A stretch of 64,000 bases of DNA from Dehalococcoides mccartyi CG5 (GCF_000830885.1 NZ_CP006951.1:186001-250000), one strand, 5' to 3'. Shown: positions 1 through 8,258, counted from the first letter of the stretch. Notes: generated by a model not told the origin, from the letters alone. Numbers and translations: made by a program.

Positions 1-495
1 AGACAATAGTTTGTTTACATCAATGTCAGGGTTCTCCTGGCTGGATGAAGCGGGATTGCTTGAAATACTGAGAGGTGTTGAAGATGACAAGGTGGTTTCT
101 TTAGTAATATCTTTTATAAAAGTGACACTCAAAATTCCGTTGTCAGCGTTGTCTTTTAAAAGAAAGCCCTCTGATTCTGCCCAGATACATCCGCCGTCTT
201 TTTTAGAGTAGCGTTTAATGATTTTTGAATAACAGTGTTCATCGTCCCAGATTTTCATGGCGTGCTTGTAGCTGATTTCCATATCATCCGGGTGGGTAAT
301 ATCAAACATGGTTTTACCCAGAAGTTCTTTTTTCCTGTATCCGAGCATCTTGCACAAAGCCTGGTTAACTCGGATTATCTGGTGCATCTTCTGATCCACA
401 ATAGTTATTCCTACCAGAGTGTTATGCTGCATTATTTTAACAATCTGGCTGCAATAATCAGCTGTTCCAATCCGTTCTGGTGAAGGCATTTTCAT
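1..495 (-). CDS. PAS-domain sensory protein, C-terminus beyond the window
   Basis: The reverse strand is open from 495 to the left edge (165 codons). The start at 495 is chosen because AAGGAG lies 6 nt upstream; an in-frame ATG at 516 has a poorer ribosome site. Residues about 12-130 form a PAS fold: a VGITIVDQ-type first strand, the VNQALCKMLGYRKKELLGK helix region, a THPDD motif, then a PAC-like tail ending in FIKDITKE. A Ser-rich linker follows. No output domain is visible before the edge, so it may be a histidine kinase or a PAS-linked transcription factor. It is divergent from rdhA1, an arrangement common for regulators of reductive dehalogenase operons, so control of rdhA1 is a reasonable inference. 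PAS call sure; function unproven. Confidence 0.8.
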   Translation of the reverse strand, partial: MKMPSPERIGTADYCSQIVKIMQHNTLVGITIVDQKMHQIIRVNQALCKMLGYRKKELLGKTMFDITHPDDMEISYKHAMKIWDDEHCYSKIIKRYSKKDGGCIWAESEGFLLKDNADNGILSVTFIKDITKETTLSSSTPLSISSNPASSSQENPDIDVNKLLS

Positions 496-630
496 CAGGT
501 GCTCCTTAAATCTCATTTTATACCCCTTATTTTCGAAGGACAATGACTGTTACAAATCTTTACCGCAATTTCATTATTTATAACCGTAAATACATTCTCC
601 TGTTACTGGGGTGTTGGTACACTCCATTGA

Positions 631-686
631 AACGCCTTTTTCCGGCTACTCTCATTATTGGGTTCATTATTTCCGGTAAAGGCGTT
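631..686 (+). promoter_or_regulatory. Inverted repeat in the rdhA1 upstream region
   Basis: AACGCCTTT (631-639) is exactly complementary to AAAGGCGTT (678-686), with a 38-nt loop that itself contains TTCCGG and TTTCCGG copies. It lies about 95 nt before rdhA1. It could be a 5'-UTR hairpin or a pair of operator half-sites. No T-tract follows, so it is not an obvious terminator. No clear -35/-10 pair could be assigned in 496-780. Confidence 0.4.
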
Positions 687-780
687 CAAGTAAATAAAAA
701 TGGGGGTGAGAACGGCATAAAAGATTTTATACCGCTGGGTAAGCCCCAGATATTTATGGTCTTAATATAGGAGAGGGAAA

Positions 781-2325
781 ATGAATAAATTCCATTCAAG
801 CGTAAGCCGCCGGGATTTTATGAAAGGGCTGGGAATAGCCGGGGCAGGATTGGGAGCTGCGGCAGCTACCGTGCCGGTTTTTCATGATTTGGATGAAGCT
901 GTCTCTGCGCCTGTAGCTGGCGGTTTCAGACGCCCGTGGTGGGTTAAGGAACGTGAATATGAAGACCCTACCTGCGAAGTAGACTGGAGCCAGATAGAGC
1001 GTTCGGACAATTCGTGGATTATGCACGGGGTGCGGAACGGGGTAAAGGGCGGTTACCTGTTTGCCGGGCAGAAATACCTTGACTGGCAGAAGGAAGGTTC
1101 TGACCAGGCTTTTAACGGGGTTAAAAACAATGAACCCGGCCTTACTCTTCGGGATATGGCCCTTGAGGGCGGCGCATCTCCATTGCTTATGGGTTTAAAC
1201 AAAGTGGTTAATTTTGTGTTGCCTGAAATTGACCAGGATCAGGTTCTGGCTCAGTTCGGCTTTACCGCTGCTGCTTGGCCCAATGCCTCGTCTTTCTGGG
1301 TGGCATCCGCCCCGCCGGATTTCTGGGGAGTACCGAAGTGGCAGGGCACACCCGAAGAAAATTCTCGCATGCTGCGTTCAGCCATGCGTTTCTTTGGTGC
1401 TTCCGAGGTGCGTTTTGCCGAGTTGAATGAAAAAACCAAGAAACTCATTTTTACCCATCATGTACACAATACACCCATTGTATTTGAAGATGTAGACAAG
1501 GCTTATGAAGTTGCAGGCCAAAAGTTTGTTCTGCCCGACAAGCCGCTTTATATCGTCAGTGTAGCCGTTCAGATGAGCAAGGAAATGTACCGCCAGGGTA
1601 ATGCCGGCATTCGTTTTGCCGCTAATAACATGCGGTACCGCCTTAATAATGTGGTGCAGGTAGCTACCCAGTCATTTTTAAAAGGCATCGGTTATCAGGG
1701 TATCGGATATCCTTCGGAGTCTCTTTTCCATGGTATGATGCCTTCTCAGGCTGATGCCATTCTGACCGGTTTTGCCGAAATGGCAAGGAATAACAACTAC
1801 TGCATAAGCCCGGAATTCGGGACGGTGGCTGGTTATTACAGTATTCTTACAGATCTGCCTCTGGCTCCGGACAAGCCGATAGATGCAGGCTATTTCCGTT
1901 TCTGCCATACCTGCCGGAAATGTGCTGAGGCTTGCCCCTCCCAGGCTATCTCTTTTGACAGCGAACCTACCTGGGATATACCCCCATCTTCAGTAGATCC
2001 TGCCAAGGCAACACTGTACTCCACTCCGGGCAAAAAAGTTTTCCATACAGATTCACCTGCCTGTTATTCAAGATGGATAGGCCTGCATGGCTGTGCCCGC
2101 TGTATGGGTACTTGTGTGTTTAATACCAATAGCAGTGCCATGGTACATGATATGGTTCGGGCTACAATAGGTACTACCGGACTGTTTAACGGCTTCCTTT
2201 GGAATGCAGATAAAGCCTTTGGTTACGGGCTGATACCTCCGGAGAAATGGGAAGAGTGGTGGGACAAGGATTACCCCGTGCTCGGTCAGGATAGCACCAT
2301 TGGTTCTTATTACGGCGGGTATTAA
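781..2325 (+). CDS. rdhA: Reductive dehalogenase catalytic subunit (RdhA)
   Basis: This 514-residue protein is a corrinoid and Fe-S reductive dehalogenase, the terminal reductase of organohalide respiration, placed on the outer face of the membrane. It begins with a Tat leader (SRRDFMK at residues 9-15, then a Gly/Ala-rich hydrophobic stretch). Near the C-terminus are the Fe-S motifs: CHTCRKCAEACP has the standard CxxCxxCxxxCP spacing, and the second cluster is built from CYSRW plus GCARCMGTCVF. The length fits the family. The start has GGAGAGGG about 5 nt upstream. rdhB follows after 23 nt. The halogenated substrate cannot be told from sequence, and it does not obviously match the TceA, VcrA or BvcA sequences I remember, so only the generic symbol is given. 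Confidence 0.97.
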   Translation: MNKFHSSVSRRDFMKGLGIAGAGLGAAAATVPVFHDLDEAVSAPVAGGFRRPWWVKEREYEDPTCEVDWSQIERSDNSWIMHGVRNGVKGGYLFAGQKYLDWQKEGSDQAFNGVKNNEPGLTLRDMALEGGASPLLMGLNKVVNFVLPEIDQDQVLAQFGFTAAAWPNASSFWVASAPPDFWGVPKWQGTPEENSRMLRSAMRFFGASEVRFAELNEKTKKLIFTHHVHNTPIVFEDVDKAYEVAGQKFVLPDKPLYIVSVAVQMSKEMYRQGNAGIRFAANNMRYRLNNVVQVATQSFLKGIGYQGIGYPSESLFHGMMPSQADAILTGFAEMARNNNYCISPEFGTVAGYYSILTDLPLAPDKPIDAGYFRFCHTCRKCAEACPSQAISFDSEPTWDIPPSSVDPAKATLYSTPGKKVFHTDSPACYSRWIGLHGCARCMGTCVFNTNSSAMVHDMVRATIGTTGLFNGFLWNADKAFGYGLIPPEKWEEWWDKDYPVLGQDSTIGSYYGGY

Positions 2326-2348
2326 GCAATACAAAAGGAGATAATAAA

Positions 2349-2621
2349 ATGTGGTTATTATTAGGGATTCTTATAGGTATAATTGCTCTGGGAATAATCT
2401 GGTGGGCCAGAAAGAGTAATACCAGTCTGCAGTGGTACGACTGGGTTATCGGCCTCGCAGGTTTGGCCATGTTGCTTTTTACTGTTCAGAATTATTTTGC
2501 TTCCGTAGCTGAAGGAGAGTCTAAAGCGGCCAGTATGTTCCTTTTGGTTGCCGGACTTCCAGCACTTATTCTGCTGGCGGTGGTCTGGCAGTTAGTTATC
2601 AGGCGCGTAAAGAAAGCTTAA
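2349..2621 (+). CDS. rdhB: Reductive dehalogenase membrane anchor (RdhB)
   Basis: A 90-residue hydrophobic protein with three predicted membrane segments (about 3-20, 32-50 and 60-82), a WYDW motif between the first two and the short acidic EGES loop that is typical of RdhB. RdhB is thought to hold RdhA at the outside of the cytoplasmic membrane. The start follows AAAGGAG. It is 23 nt behind rdhA1 and is followed directly by a strong terminator, so rdhA1-rdhB1 form a two-gene transcript. Confidence 0.95.
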   Translation: MWLLLGILIGIIALGIIWWARKSNTSLQWYDWVIGLAGLAMLLFTVQNYFASVAEGESKAASMFLLVAGLPALILLAVVWQLVIRRVKKA

Positions 2622-2640
2622 ACTGCAAACAATTCAGGGC

Positions 2641-2671
2641 AAAAGAGGGGCATGTTCTATGCCCCTCTTTT
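2641..2671 (+). terminator. Rho-independent terminator after rdhB1
   Basis: A perfect 13-bp stem, AAAAGAGGGGCAT (2641-2653) with ATGCCCCTCTTTT (2659-2671), has a 5-nt loop and ends in T residues. It closes the rdhA1-rdhB1 operon. The 235 nt between it and the response regulator gene contain no gene I can support. Confidence 0.9.
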
Positions 2672-2906
2672 AAATTTAAACCAAAACAGGTTATTAACAA
2701 ACTCCGGTAGATTGAGATTCTTCTCATTAAGTAAATAATTTAGCTATTGTACTCAAGAAGATTGGAATCAGATCAATATAGCACTATATCTTCTTGCAAG
2801 AGGGTGATGATAATCTACTTCAGTAAAAGCAATAGGGATTGAAATATATGTTGATTTATTCGGTCACTCAGTGGATTTAAATTATAAAAGAATGACATGG
2901 GTTATT

Positions 2907-3590
2907 TTAATCAATAGTCTTTAAAATATATCCATGATTAGGACTATTGATCAAAAGCTTTGGATCGGATGCTGTATCTTCGATTTTGTTGCGCAATCTT
3001 AAAATGTGAGTTTTTAAATTACTGCGTGCCTCTGGGTAATAATCTCCCCAAAGTAATTCCGATAAATCTTCATAGCTAACCGTTTTATCATGGTTTTTCA
3101 TGAGCATATAAATAATGCGACCTTCACTTACGGTGAGATTTACCAGTGTGCCATTTATCCATAGTTCTCTAATTGATGAACCAAAATGCATTTTACCACA
3201 AGTGATGGATAGGTCCTCACCGTTTATTTGCTTTTTAGTTAATAATCGCCTGACTCTGGCTAGTAATTCCATTTGGCGGAACGGTTTAATAATATAATCA
3301 TTCGCACCTAAGGTTAAACCTCTGACAACATCACTTTCATCTCCGCGTACTGTCAGGATTATTATTGGTGTATCTGAAAAAGTGCGTATTTGCTTCAGAA
3401 CATCAAAACCATTCATATCGGGTAGCCCCAAATCCAGTAAGATAATATCAGGGTTAGCTGATTCGACTGTTTCTATACCCCTTCTGCCATTTGAGGCAGA
3501 AAGCACGCGTGAATTTGGGCAGCTTATTTGAAATATTGTGCATACCACATCAATTATTTCAGCATCATCCTCAATTAACAACAGTTTCAT
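2907..3590 (-). CDS. OmpR/KdpE-type response regulator
   Basis: A 227-residue two-component regulator. The receiver domain (1-115) has the acidic pair EDD at 7-9, the phospho-acceptor Asp53 (LLDLGLP), Thr80 and Lys102. Residues about 130-225 form an OmpR-type winged helix with the SEGRIIYMLM and TVSYEDLSELLWG elements and a C-terminal GYILK hairpin. The start is preceded by AAGGAAA and overlaps the end of the kinase frame by 20 nt, so the two are translationally coupled. Its position beside rdhA2, pointing away from it, suggests that it controls one of the two rdh operons; no target site was identified. Confidence 0.93.
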   Translation of the reverse strand: MKLLLIEDDAEIIDVVCTIFQISCPNSRVLSASNGRRGIETVESANPDIILLDLGLPDMNGFDVLKQIRTFSDTPIIILTVRGDESDVVRGLTLGANDYIIKPFRQMELLARVRRLLTKKQINGEDLSITCGKMHFGSSIRELWINGTLVNLTVSEGRIIYMLMKNHDKTVSYEDLSELLWGDYYPEARSNLKTHILRLRNKIEDTASDPKLLINSPNHGYILKTID

Positions 3591-4581
3591 ATAACTTTCC
3601 TTTATTCTTAAGGCTGGGTTTGAGGTAAACTGGTTTAACTGAAATTAATATTGGTATAGTGAAGGTAAATATACTGCCATGTTCATTGGCATTTTCTACC
3701 CATATTTTGCCCCCGTGGAGTTCTACAAATCTCTTGGATAATGCTAAGCCTAATCCCATGCCATCAAATCTCTCCCTATCTCTCTCCAATCTGTGATAAG
3801 GTTCGAATAAATAGGCCCTATCTGATGACGATATACCGATACCTGAGTCAATAATCTGGAATACAACATCGGTTAATGTTCTGAAGCATCTAAGCTTTAT
3901 TAGTCCCGGTTCAGGGGTATATTTAATAGCATTGCTTAAAAGATTAAGTAAAACTTGCCTTAATCTATCAGGATCTGCTTCTATAAATATGGTTTTATCG
4001 TCATGTTCAAACACTAACCGGAGATTTGCCTTTCTGACTTTGGCATCAACGTACTGTATAATGTCGGAAGATAATTCGATGCAATCGATGGGGATTTTTT
4101 TAATTTGGAGAACACCTATTTCTCCCCGAGCTAAATCCAGGAGTTCATCAATCCGTTTATTCAGATTAAGCGCTCCCTTATTAATGTTCTGAGCTAAATT
4201 AAGCCAGGGTTCTTGTTTTAAGCCCGAAGAAAGTGTGTCACTGGCCGCCATTATTGGCGTAAGGGGAGTCTTTAATTCATGAACCAGAGCTCTAGTAAAT
4301 TCGATCCGGTTTTGAATTTGGGTTTCCAGTTCATGGCGTAAAGAAGCTTCATTTTGGTACAAGTCTATTAATTGCTGTTCGGTAATCTTCCATTCGGTTA
4401 TATCTTCCAGTCTGCCTGCAAAAGCACCTATGCTGCCATCGGCTTTAAATTGAGGGCTTAGAGTTTCTCTAATCCATCTGCATTCGCCTTTGCCGTTTAT
4501 TATCTGGTATTCAAGCTTTAGCGGGTCTTCAAAGCCCCTTTGTAAACAATCCGCTATAAAATTGGACCGTTTTGATATTAT
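3571..4581 (-). CDS. Sensor histidine kinase, 3' part of an apparently split gene
   Basis: The frame holds the end of a PAS/PAC domain (ECRWIRETLSPQF, GRLEDITEW), a HisKA dimerisation helix with the phospho-acceptor in LVHELKTPLTP, and a complete HATPase domain (NLLSNAIKYTP N-box, DSGIGIS G1, GMGLGLALSK G2). No ATG or GTG occurs between the preceding in-frame TAA (4582-4584) and the HisKA box; the only candidate is TTG at 4362 and it has no ribosome site. The upstream protein ends inside the first half of a PAS fold in the same frame. I infer one ancestral DUF1638-PAS-kinase gene interrupted by a nonsense codon or a paired frameshift. It may be a pseudogene, a readthrough product or a sequencing error. 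Confidence 0.75.
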   Translation of the reverse strand: MISKRSNFIADCLQRGFEDPLKLEYQIINGKGECRWIRETLSPQFKADGSIGAFAGRLEDITEWKITEQQLIDLYQNEASLRHELETQIQNRIEFTRALVHELKTPLTPIMAASDTLSSGLKQEPWLNLAQNINKGALNLNKRIDELLDLARGEIGVLQIKKIPIDCIELSSDIIQYVDAKVRKANLRLVFEHDDKTIFIEADPDRLRQVLLNLLSNAIKYTPEPGLIKLRCFRTLTDVVFQIIDSGIGISSSDRAYLFEPYHRLERDRERFDGMGLGLALSKRFVELHGGKIWVENANEHGSIFTFTIPILISVKPVYLKPSLKNKGKLYETVVN

Positions 4582-5394
4582 TTAGGTTCTTTTTTTGTAT
4601 AAATATCCACCTTTATTTTGGGTTGACAGGAATGTCAGTTTAAATTCTTTAGTAGTTATACTTAGTAATTTCTCAATTATGGGGCTGATAAAAGTCACCT
4701 CTTTGCCTGGCTTGTCGATTATATAGATAATTTCCCTCATGGTTTCAAGCAGCGAGATGGGAATTAACTCTGGTTTGGGAGATAAACCTAAAGTAATCCG
4801 GCTTTCATTTTCAATATGGACTTTGTCAACTGCAGCCTGGATTAAATTCCTCAGATGTTCCAGACTTTCATCATGGATACTGTATGGAAGGCCGGCGCTC
4901 GCGGCTTCTCTTTTTACAATTTTTTCATCTGGTTGGGGGTTTTCGAACCTGAAAACCGTTAACTCTTTGATGCCGCAACTGGATGCAACCTTGCCATTTC
5001 GGGTATCATAACCAAAACTTTCTGAGATCTCTTTGTTCCATTTGGTCAAAAAAGCCTTGTTTCCCAGCCATGAATTTTGGTTAAGATATTTTTCCACCTG
5101 TTCAGGGCCTAATAACATTTCCCAACAATTATTACCCTCAATTTTTCGGATATTGCTATCACAGTACATATCCAGTAATCCGTTCAATTCAGGATGGCAA
5201 GACCCGTATATTATAATAGTAGCCTCATTGGCCAACACTGATTTGTCTACTTGGTTGCGTATTGTGTCGCCACTTATGGCGAACAGACAGCAGGGCAATA
5301 CCGGGTAGATAACAAATTGGTCTTTTGGTATAAGCGGAACAATTTGTCTGACTTGATCCAGCATGGAGGCACAGGTAACCAGACCTATTTTCAT
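4582..5394 (-). CDS. DUF1638-like sensor protein with truncated C-terminal PAS
   Basis: Residues about 1-190 resemble DUF1638: a VTCASM first strand, an IIIYGSCHPELNGL motif, and C-W-EMLLGPEQVEKY followed by AFLTKW, matching the family pattern of YGxC followed by LLGS...Y...FLT. DUF1638 genes in methanogens and acetogens usually lie among corrinoid methyltransferase genes. Residues about 220-271 start a PAS domain (LLETMREIIYIIDKPGKEVTFISP) that stops abruptly at TAA 4582-4584; the rest of the PAS is encoded directly downstream in the same frame. The start at 5394 is chosen because GAGAAGG lies 8 nt upstream; a GTG at 5412 would add six residues. A corrinoid- or methyl-corrinoid-sensing input is inferred from the family's usual context, not shown. 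Confidence 0.7.
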   Translation of the reverse strand: MKIGLVTCASMLDQVRQIVPLIPKDQFVIYPVLPCCLFAISGDTIRNQVDKSVLANEATIIIYGSCHPELNGLLDMYCDSNIRKIEGNNCWEMLLGPEQVEKYLNQNSWLGNKAFLTKWNKEISESFGYDTRNGKVASSCGIKELTVFRFENPQPDEKIVKREAASAGLPYSIHDESLEHLRNLIQAAVDKVHIENESRITLGLSPKPELIPISLLETMREIIYIIDKPGKEVTFISPIIEKLLSITTKEFKLTFLSTQNKGGYLYKKRT

Positions 5395-5395
5395 T

Positions 5396-5998
5396 TTAAA
5401 CCTTCTCTTCACTGGCTGACGAATTTATTTTATTTATCAGCGGAAGAATATCTTTAATATTATTGGGAAATATACAGTTGCTAAAATCAAGTTTCAGGCT
5501 TGGTTTTAAATAGAAAACATTTCCTCCGACTAGGATATTAAGTTTTTTCGCTTGAATGATTTTAAGAAACTCTTTGAAAGAGTTTAGATGATTATACTGC
5601 GGAATCGTGAATATCAGTATCTTATGGTTATCATCAAGTTCCAAATCAAAGTAACCGTCAGATGCTTGGACAATAGGCATTTGGCAGCTTTTTATGCCCT
5701 CAACTGCCAGGAGGATTTGCAGCATGTCTGCTGATTTGGGCACAACATGGGAGAAGTAGCATATCGGAATTTCCCTGTTACTGACATATTTGATATCCGC
5801 TGACGGGATATTGTATTTCATAAAGTTTAAGGCAGCCGTAAGGTCGGCTGCACTTAGACAATTGCCGCGCTCCCAGTTTTCAACTGTTTGGTAAGCAAAA
5901 CTTCGGAGTTCGTCCCAAGATAGCGGCGGCATTGGAGCGTAATCTGCCTCAAGTAGGTTTGAATATATTGGCAGTGAGTTTTTACACATAGCTGGCAT
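5396..5998 (-). CDS. Degenerate B12-binding-fold protein
   Basis: About 200 residues. The N-terminal 75 look helical. Residues about 80-195 follow the Rossmann order of cobalamin-binding domains: a strand, a helix with ADMLQILLAVEGI, a strand, an FKEFLKIIQ helix, the NILVGG strand and loop, then a strand leading into a last helix, NNIKDILPLINKI. The DxHxxG motif that supplies the lower axial histidine is missing; the matching stretch is SHVVPKS. It may bind corrinoid base-on or without a His ligand, or act only as a protein module. The start at 5998 has GAGG 9 nt upstream; a GTG at 6013 is the alternative. The stop nearly abuts the next gene, so this is the first gene of the sensor-kinase-regulator group. 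Confidence 0.6.
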   Translation of the reverse strand: MPAMCKNSLPIYSNLLEADYAPMPPLSWDELRSFAYQTVENWERGNCLSAADLTAALNFMKYNIPSADIKYVSNREIPICYFSHVVPKSADMLQILLAVEGIKSCQMPIVQASDGYFDLELDDNHKILIFTIPQYNHLNSFKEFLKIIQAKKLNILVGGNVFYLKPSLKLDFSNCIFPNNIKDILPLINKINSSASEEKV

Positions 5999-6380
5999 GA
6001 GATCAATCCTCACATGGTTATATTGCCTTTAATAATATCATATGTATGAGTTATTAGTGGTTATATTCGGTAACTGTTTGGTAACTTTCCTGCAAATATT
6101 TTGCCTTTGGTATTTGATTTCGGGCAAATGCAATAGTGGCTTATTTATGCATAGACCGAATTGGTTACAAGATGAATTAGTCAGGGTGATTTTTAACCTT
6201 GATTATATTGAGCTGTAGCTAGCTACATGCAAACTTATCCTGCCATATTCCCCAAATCAAATTGATACCGGCACCACCAAAATCATTACCCATTGTTACC
6301 TGCGTTGAAACCTTGACTTGGTATATTTATATCCAGTATCCGGAATGACGAGCGAACTCCATATTGAACAAAGGAGGACT
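5999..6380. other. Divergent intergenic region between the sensor operon and rdhA2
   Basis: About 380 AT-rich bases with no supportable gene except the leader peptide that starts at 6381. It must carry the promoters of the reverse-strand sensor operon and of rdhA2. TTGACT near 6316 is a possible -35 element for rdhA2, but no convincing -10 was found 16-18 nt downstream. No cobalamin riboswitch core (B12 box) is recognisable. Confidence 0.5.
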
Positions 6381-6413
6381 ATGCTTTTTGGCACCGGGGA
6401 AGACTGGAAATAG
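6381..6413 (+). CDS. Possible 10-residue leader peptide before rdhA2
   Basis: AAAGGAGG ends 3 nt before ATG 6381, giving a very good ribosome site for a ten-codon frame, MLFGTGEDWK, that stops at 6413, 27 nt before rdhA2. The ribosome site is as good as that of rdhA2 itself. It could be a translated leader that couples or attenuates rdhA2 expression, or a chance frame. Confidence 0.35.
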   Translation: MLFGTGEDWK

Positions 6414-6440
6414 ATTTAATATAATTAGGAGGTCGGACAT

Positions 6441-7913
6441 ATGCAAGGATTCCATTCTGCTTTATCAAGACGAGACTTTATGAAGGGTATTGGGTTGACT
6501 GGCGCAGGTTTTGGTATTGCCGCTGCTACAGCTCCGGTATTCAGAGATTTGGATGAAGGTGCTTCCACAGCCGCTAATACTTACAAGAAAAATCCTTGGT
6601 GGGTCAAAGAGCGCAATTATTGTGATCCTACTACCCCTATAGACTGGGATGTATGGAAACCGTTTGATGCTACTACTTATGACTATATCGGCGGGCAGTA
6701 TTCTGATGAATATTTAGCTCAAATTGGTATACCTTCTGTACTTAATGAAAGTGTAGCAAAGAGGCACGAGCGTATAACTTCTCGTTTGGGTAAACCCGGT
6801 TACTCCATGCAGGACTGGGCTTTTTGCCAGGGAGCCAAAAACGTAACCTCTTCTATGTGCTATAACGAATTTGGTCAGGGTCGGTCAATGTTCCTAGGTG
6901 ACAAGAAAATGATGGATTCCATCATGACTCCGGAACAGATCGGCTTGGCCAAGTACGAAGGTACTCCCGAGTACAATGCCCTTATGCTCAAGAGTGCTAT
7001 CCGCTTCTTTGGTGGTACCGATATCCGGTGTTTACCTGTTGATGACAAGACTAAAAGAGTCCTGAATATTGGTGAAAACCAGCACCCTGACCAGCCTTAT
7101 GTCTGGGAAGACGGCATATCCTGGCCGTATGAAACCAGAACAAAGAGGGCTATTCCGAATCAAGGTGCCCATATTTTGGTATTCAGCTACAACGGTTCGT
7201 ATGACGGCACTGTACGCAGCCCGTCCTGGATATCCAACGGCGTAGCTTTCAATCAGTGTCTTTCCGGTGATGCTATTCAGCTTTATCTCCAGCGTTTTGT
7301 AAAGGGACTGGGTTACTGGCTGGTAGGTGGCGATGATTTCCCCGGTATAGCCAGCTACCCCGGCGCAGGCGCTCTATCCGGTTTCGGAGAAATCGGCCGT
7401 ATAGGTCATGCAGTCGGCTGGGACAAATGGATGCGTTGCACCCGCTTGATGATTACCAATCTGCCTTTGCCAGCTGATAATCCTATCGATTTTGGTGTTG
7501 TGTCATTTTGCACTACCAGCTGTAAGAAATGCGCCGAATTCTGCCCTGTTAGCGCTATCAAAATGGATCAAGAGCCCAGCTGGGAATTAGCAACTGATCC
7601 TTCCAACCCATATTTAAAGCCCCAGAACTTCAACAACCCCGGTAGGAAGACTTGGTATCTGAATCAGGCCGGCTGTTTCTCCAACTGGTGTTTGACCGAT
7701 ACTTTCTGCGGTATTTGTATGGGAGAGTGCGTATTTAACAAGCTGGCTGATTCCAGTATCCATGAGATTGTTAAACCGATTATTGCCAATACCACTTTAC
7801 TGGATGGCTTCTTCTTTAATATGGATAAAGCCTTTGGTTATGGTTGCTTGCCGGAAGACAAGTGGGAAGATTGGTGGACCTTGGGCGAAAAGATGCCCAT
7901 ACATGGTATCTAG
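6441..7913 (+). CDS. rdhA: Reductive dehalogenase catalytic subunit (RdhA)
   Basis: A 490-residue RdhA with a Tat leader (SRRDFMK at 9-15) and the conserved post-leader PWWVKERNYCDP. The first Fe-S motif is CTTSCKKCAEFCP: the first two cysteines are three residues apart rather than two, unlike RdhA1 in this window. The second cluster uses CFSNW and FCGICMGECVF. AGGAGG precedes the ATG by 8 nt. rdhB follows after 38 nt, then an RdhC-like flavoprotein and the corrinoid operon, all on the same strand. The substrate is unknown. It is clearly paralogous to RdhA1 but diverged through the middle of the protein. Confidence 0.97.
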   Translation: MQGFHSALSRRDFMKGIGLTGAGFGIAAATAPVFRDLDEGASTAANTYKKNPWWVKERNYCDPTTPIDWDVWKPFDATTYDYIGGQYSDEYLAQIGIPSVLNESVAKRHERITSRLGKPGYSMQDWAFCQGAKNVTSSMCYNEFGQGRSMFLGDKKMMDSIMTPEQIGLAKYEGTPEYNALMLKSAIRFFGGTDIRCLPVDDKTKRVLNIGENQHPDQPYVWEDGISWPYETRTKRAIPNQGAHILVFSYNGSYDGTVRSPSWISNGVAFNQCLSGDAIQLYLQRFVKGLGYWLVGGDDFPGIASYPGAGALSGFGEIGRIGHAVGWDKWMRCTRLMITNLPLPADNPIDFGVVSFCTTSCKKCAEFCPVSAIKMDQEPSWELATDPSNPYLKPQNFNNPGRKTWYLNQAGCFSNWCLTDTFCGICMGECVFNKLADSSIHEIVKPIIANTTLLDGFFFNMDKAFGYGCLPEDKWEDWWTLGEKMPIHGI

Positions 7914-7951
7914 GACCTCTGTGAGACTAATAAGAAAGGATATTAACGTAT

Positions 7952-8230
7952 ATGTTTTGGCCTACAGTTATGGTCATTTTGACAATAGCCATTGGTGCGC
8001 TCCTCCTGTGGGGTAAAAATAAAGGTTTGTCATTTAAACTGTATGAATGGTTGCTTTTCATAGCTGGTGTAGCGTTGTTTATTTTTACCCTGGAGAATAT
8101 TCAAGGTAGCTTCCAGGAAAACGTACCCAAAGCTGTTTTGATGTTTGTACTAGTGACCGGTATTCCTTCGATCATTTTACTGGCGATTCCCATGATAGGT
8201 GTATGGAGACGGGGTTCTAGCCGCACCTAA
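7952..8230 (+). CDS. rdhB: Reductive dehalogenase membrane anchor (RdhB)
   Basis: A 92-residue protein with three hydrophobic segments (about 4-20, 32-48 and 60-82) and the family pattern KLYEW after the first segment and a FTLENIQGSFQEN loop. It is expected to anchor RdhA2. The ribosome site, AAAGGA, is rather far from the ATG (about 13 nt). A 13-bp hairpin lies just downstream of the stop. Confidence 0.93.
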   Translation: MFWPTVMVILTIAIGALLLWGKNKGLSFKLYEWLLFIAGVALFIFTLENIQGSFQENVPKAVLMFVLVTGIPSIILLAIPMIGVWRRGSSRT

Positions 8231-8258
8231 TAGTTGTCTGTTTCCTTATCCTGCGAGT

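Noticed and set aside
543-770. A 75-codon forward frame before rdhA1
   Set aside because: No ribosome site and no domain; it spans the inverted repeat and is more likely the rdhA1 upstream region.
4360-4362. TTG 4362 as a normal start of an independent histidine kinase
   Set aside because: No ribosome site, and the same frame upstream still encodes PAS/PAC residues, so it is better read as the inside of a longer gene.
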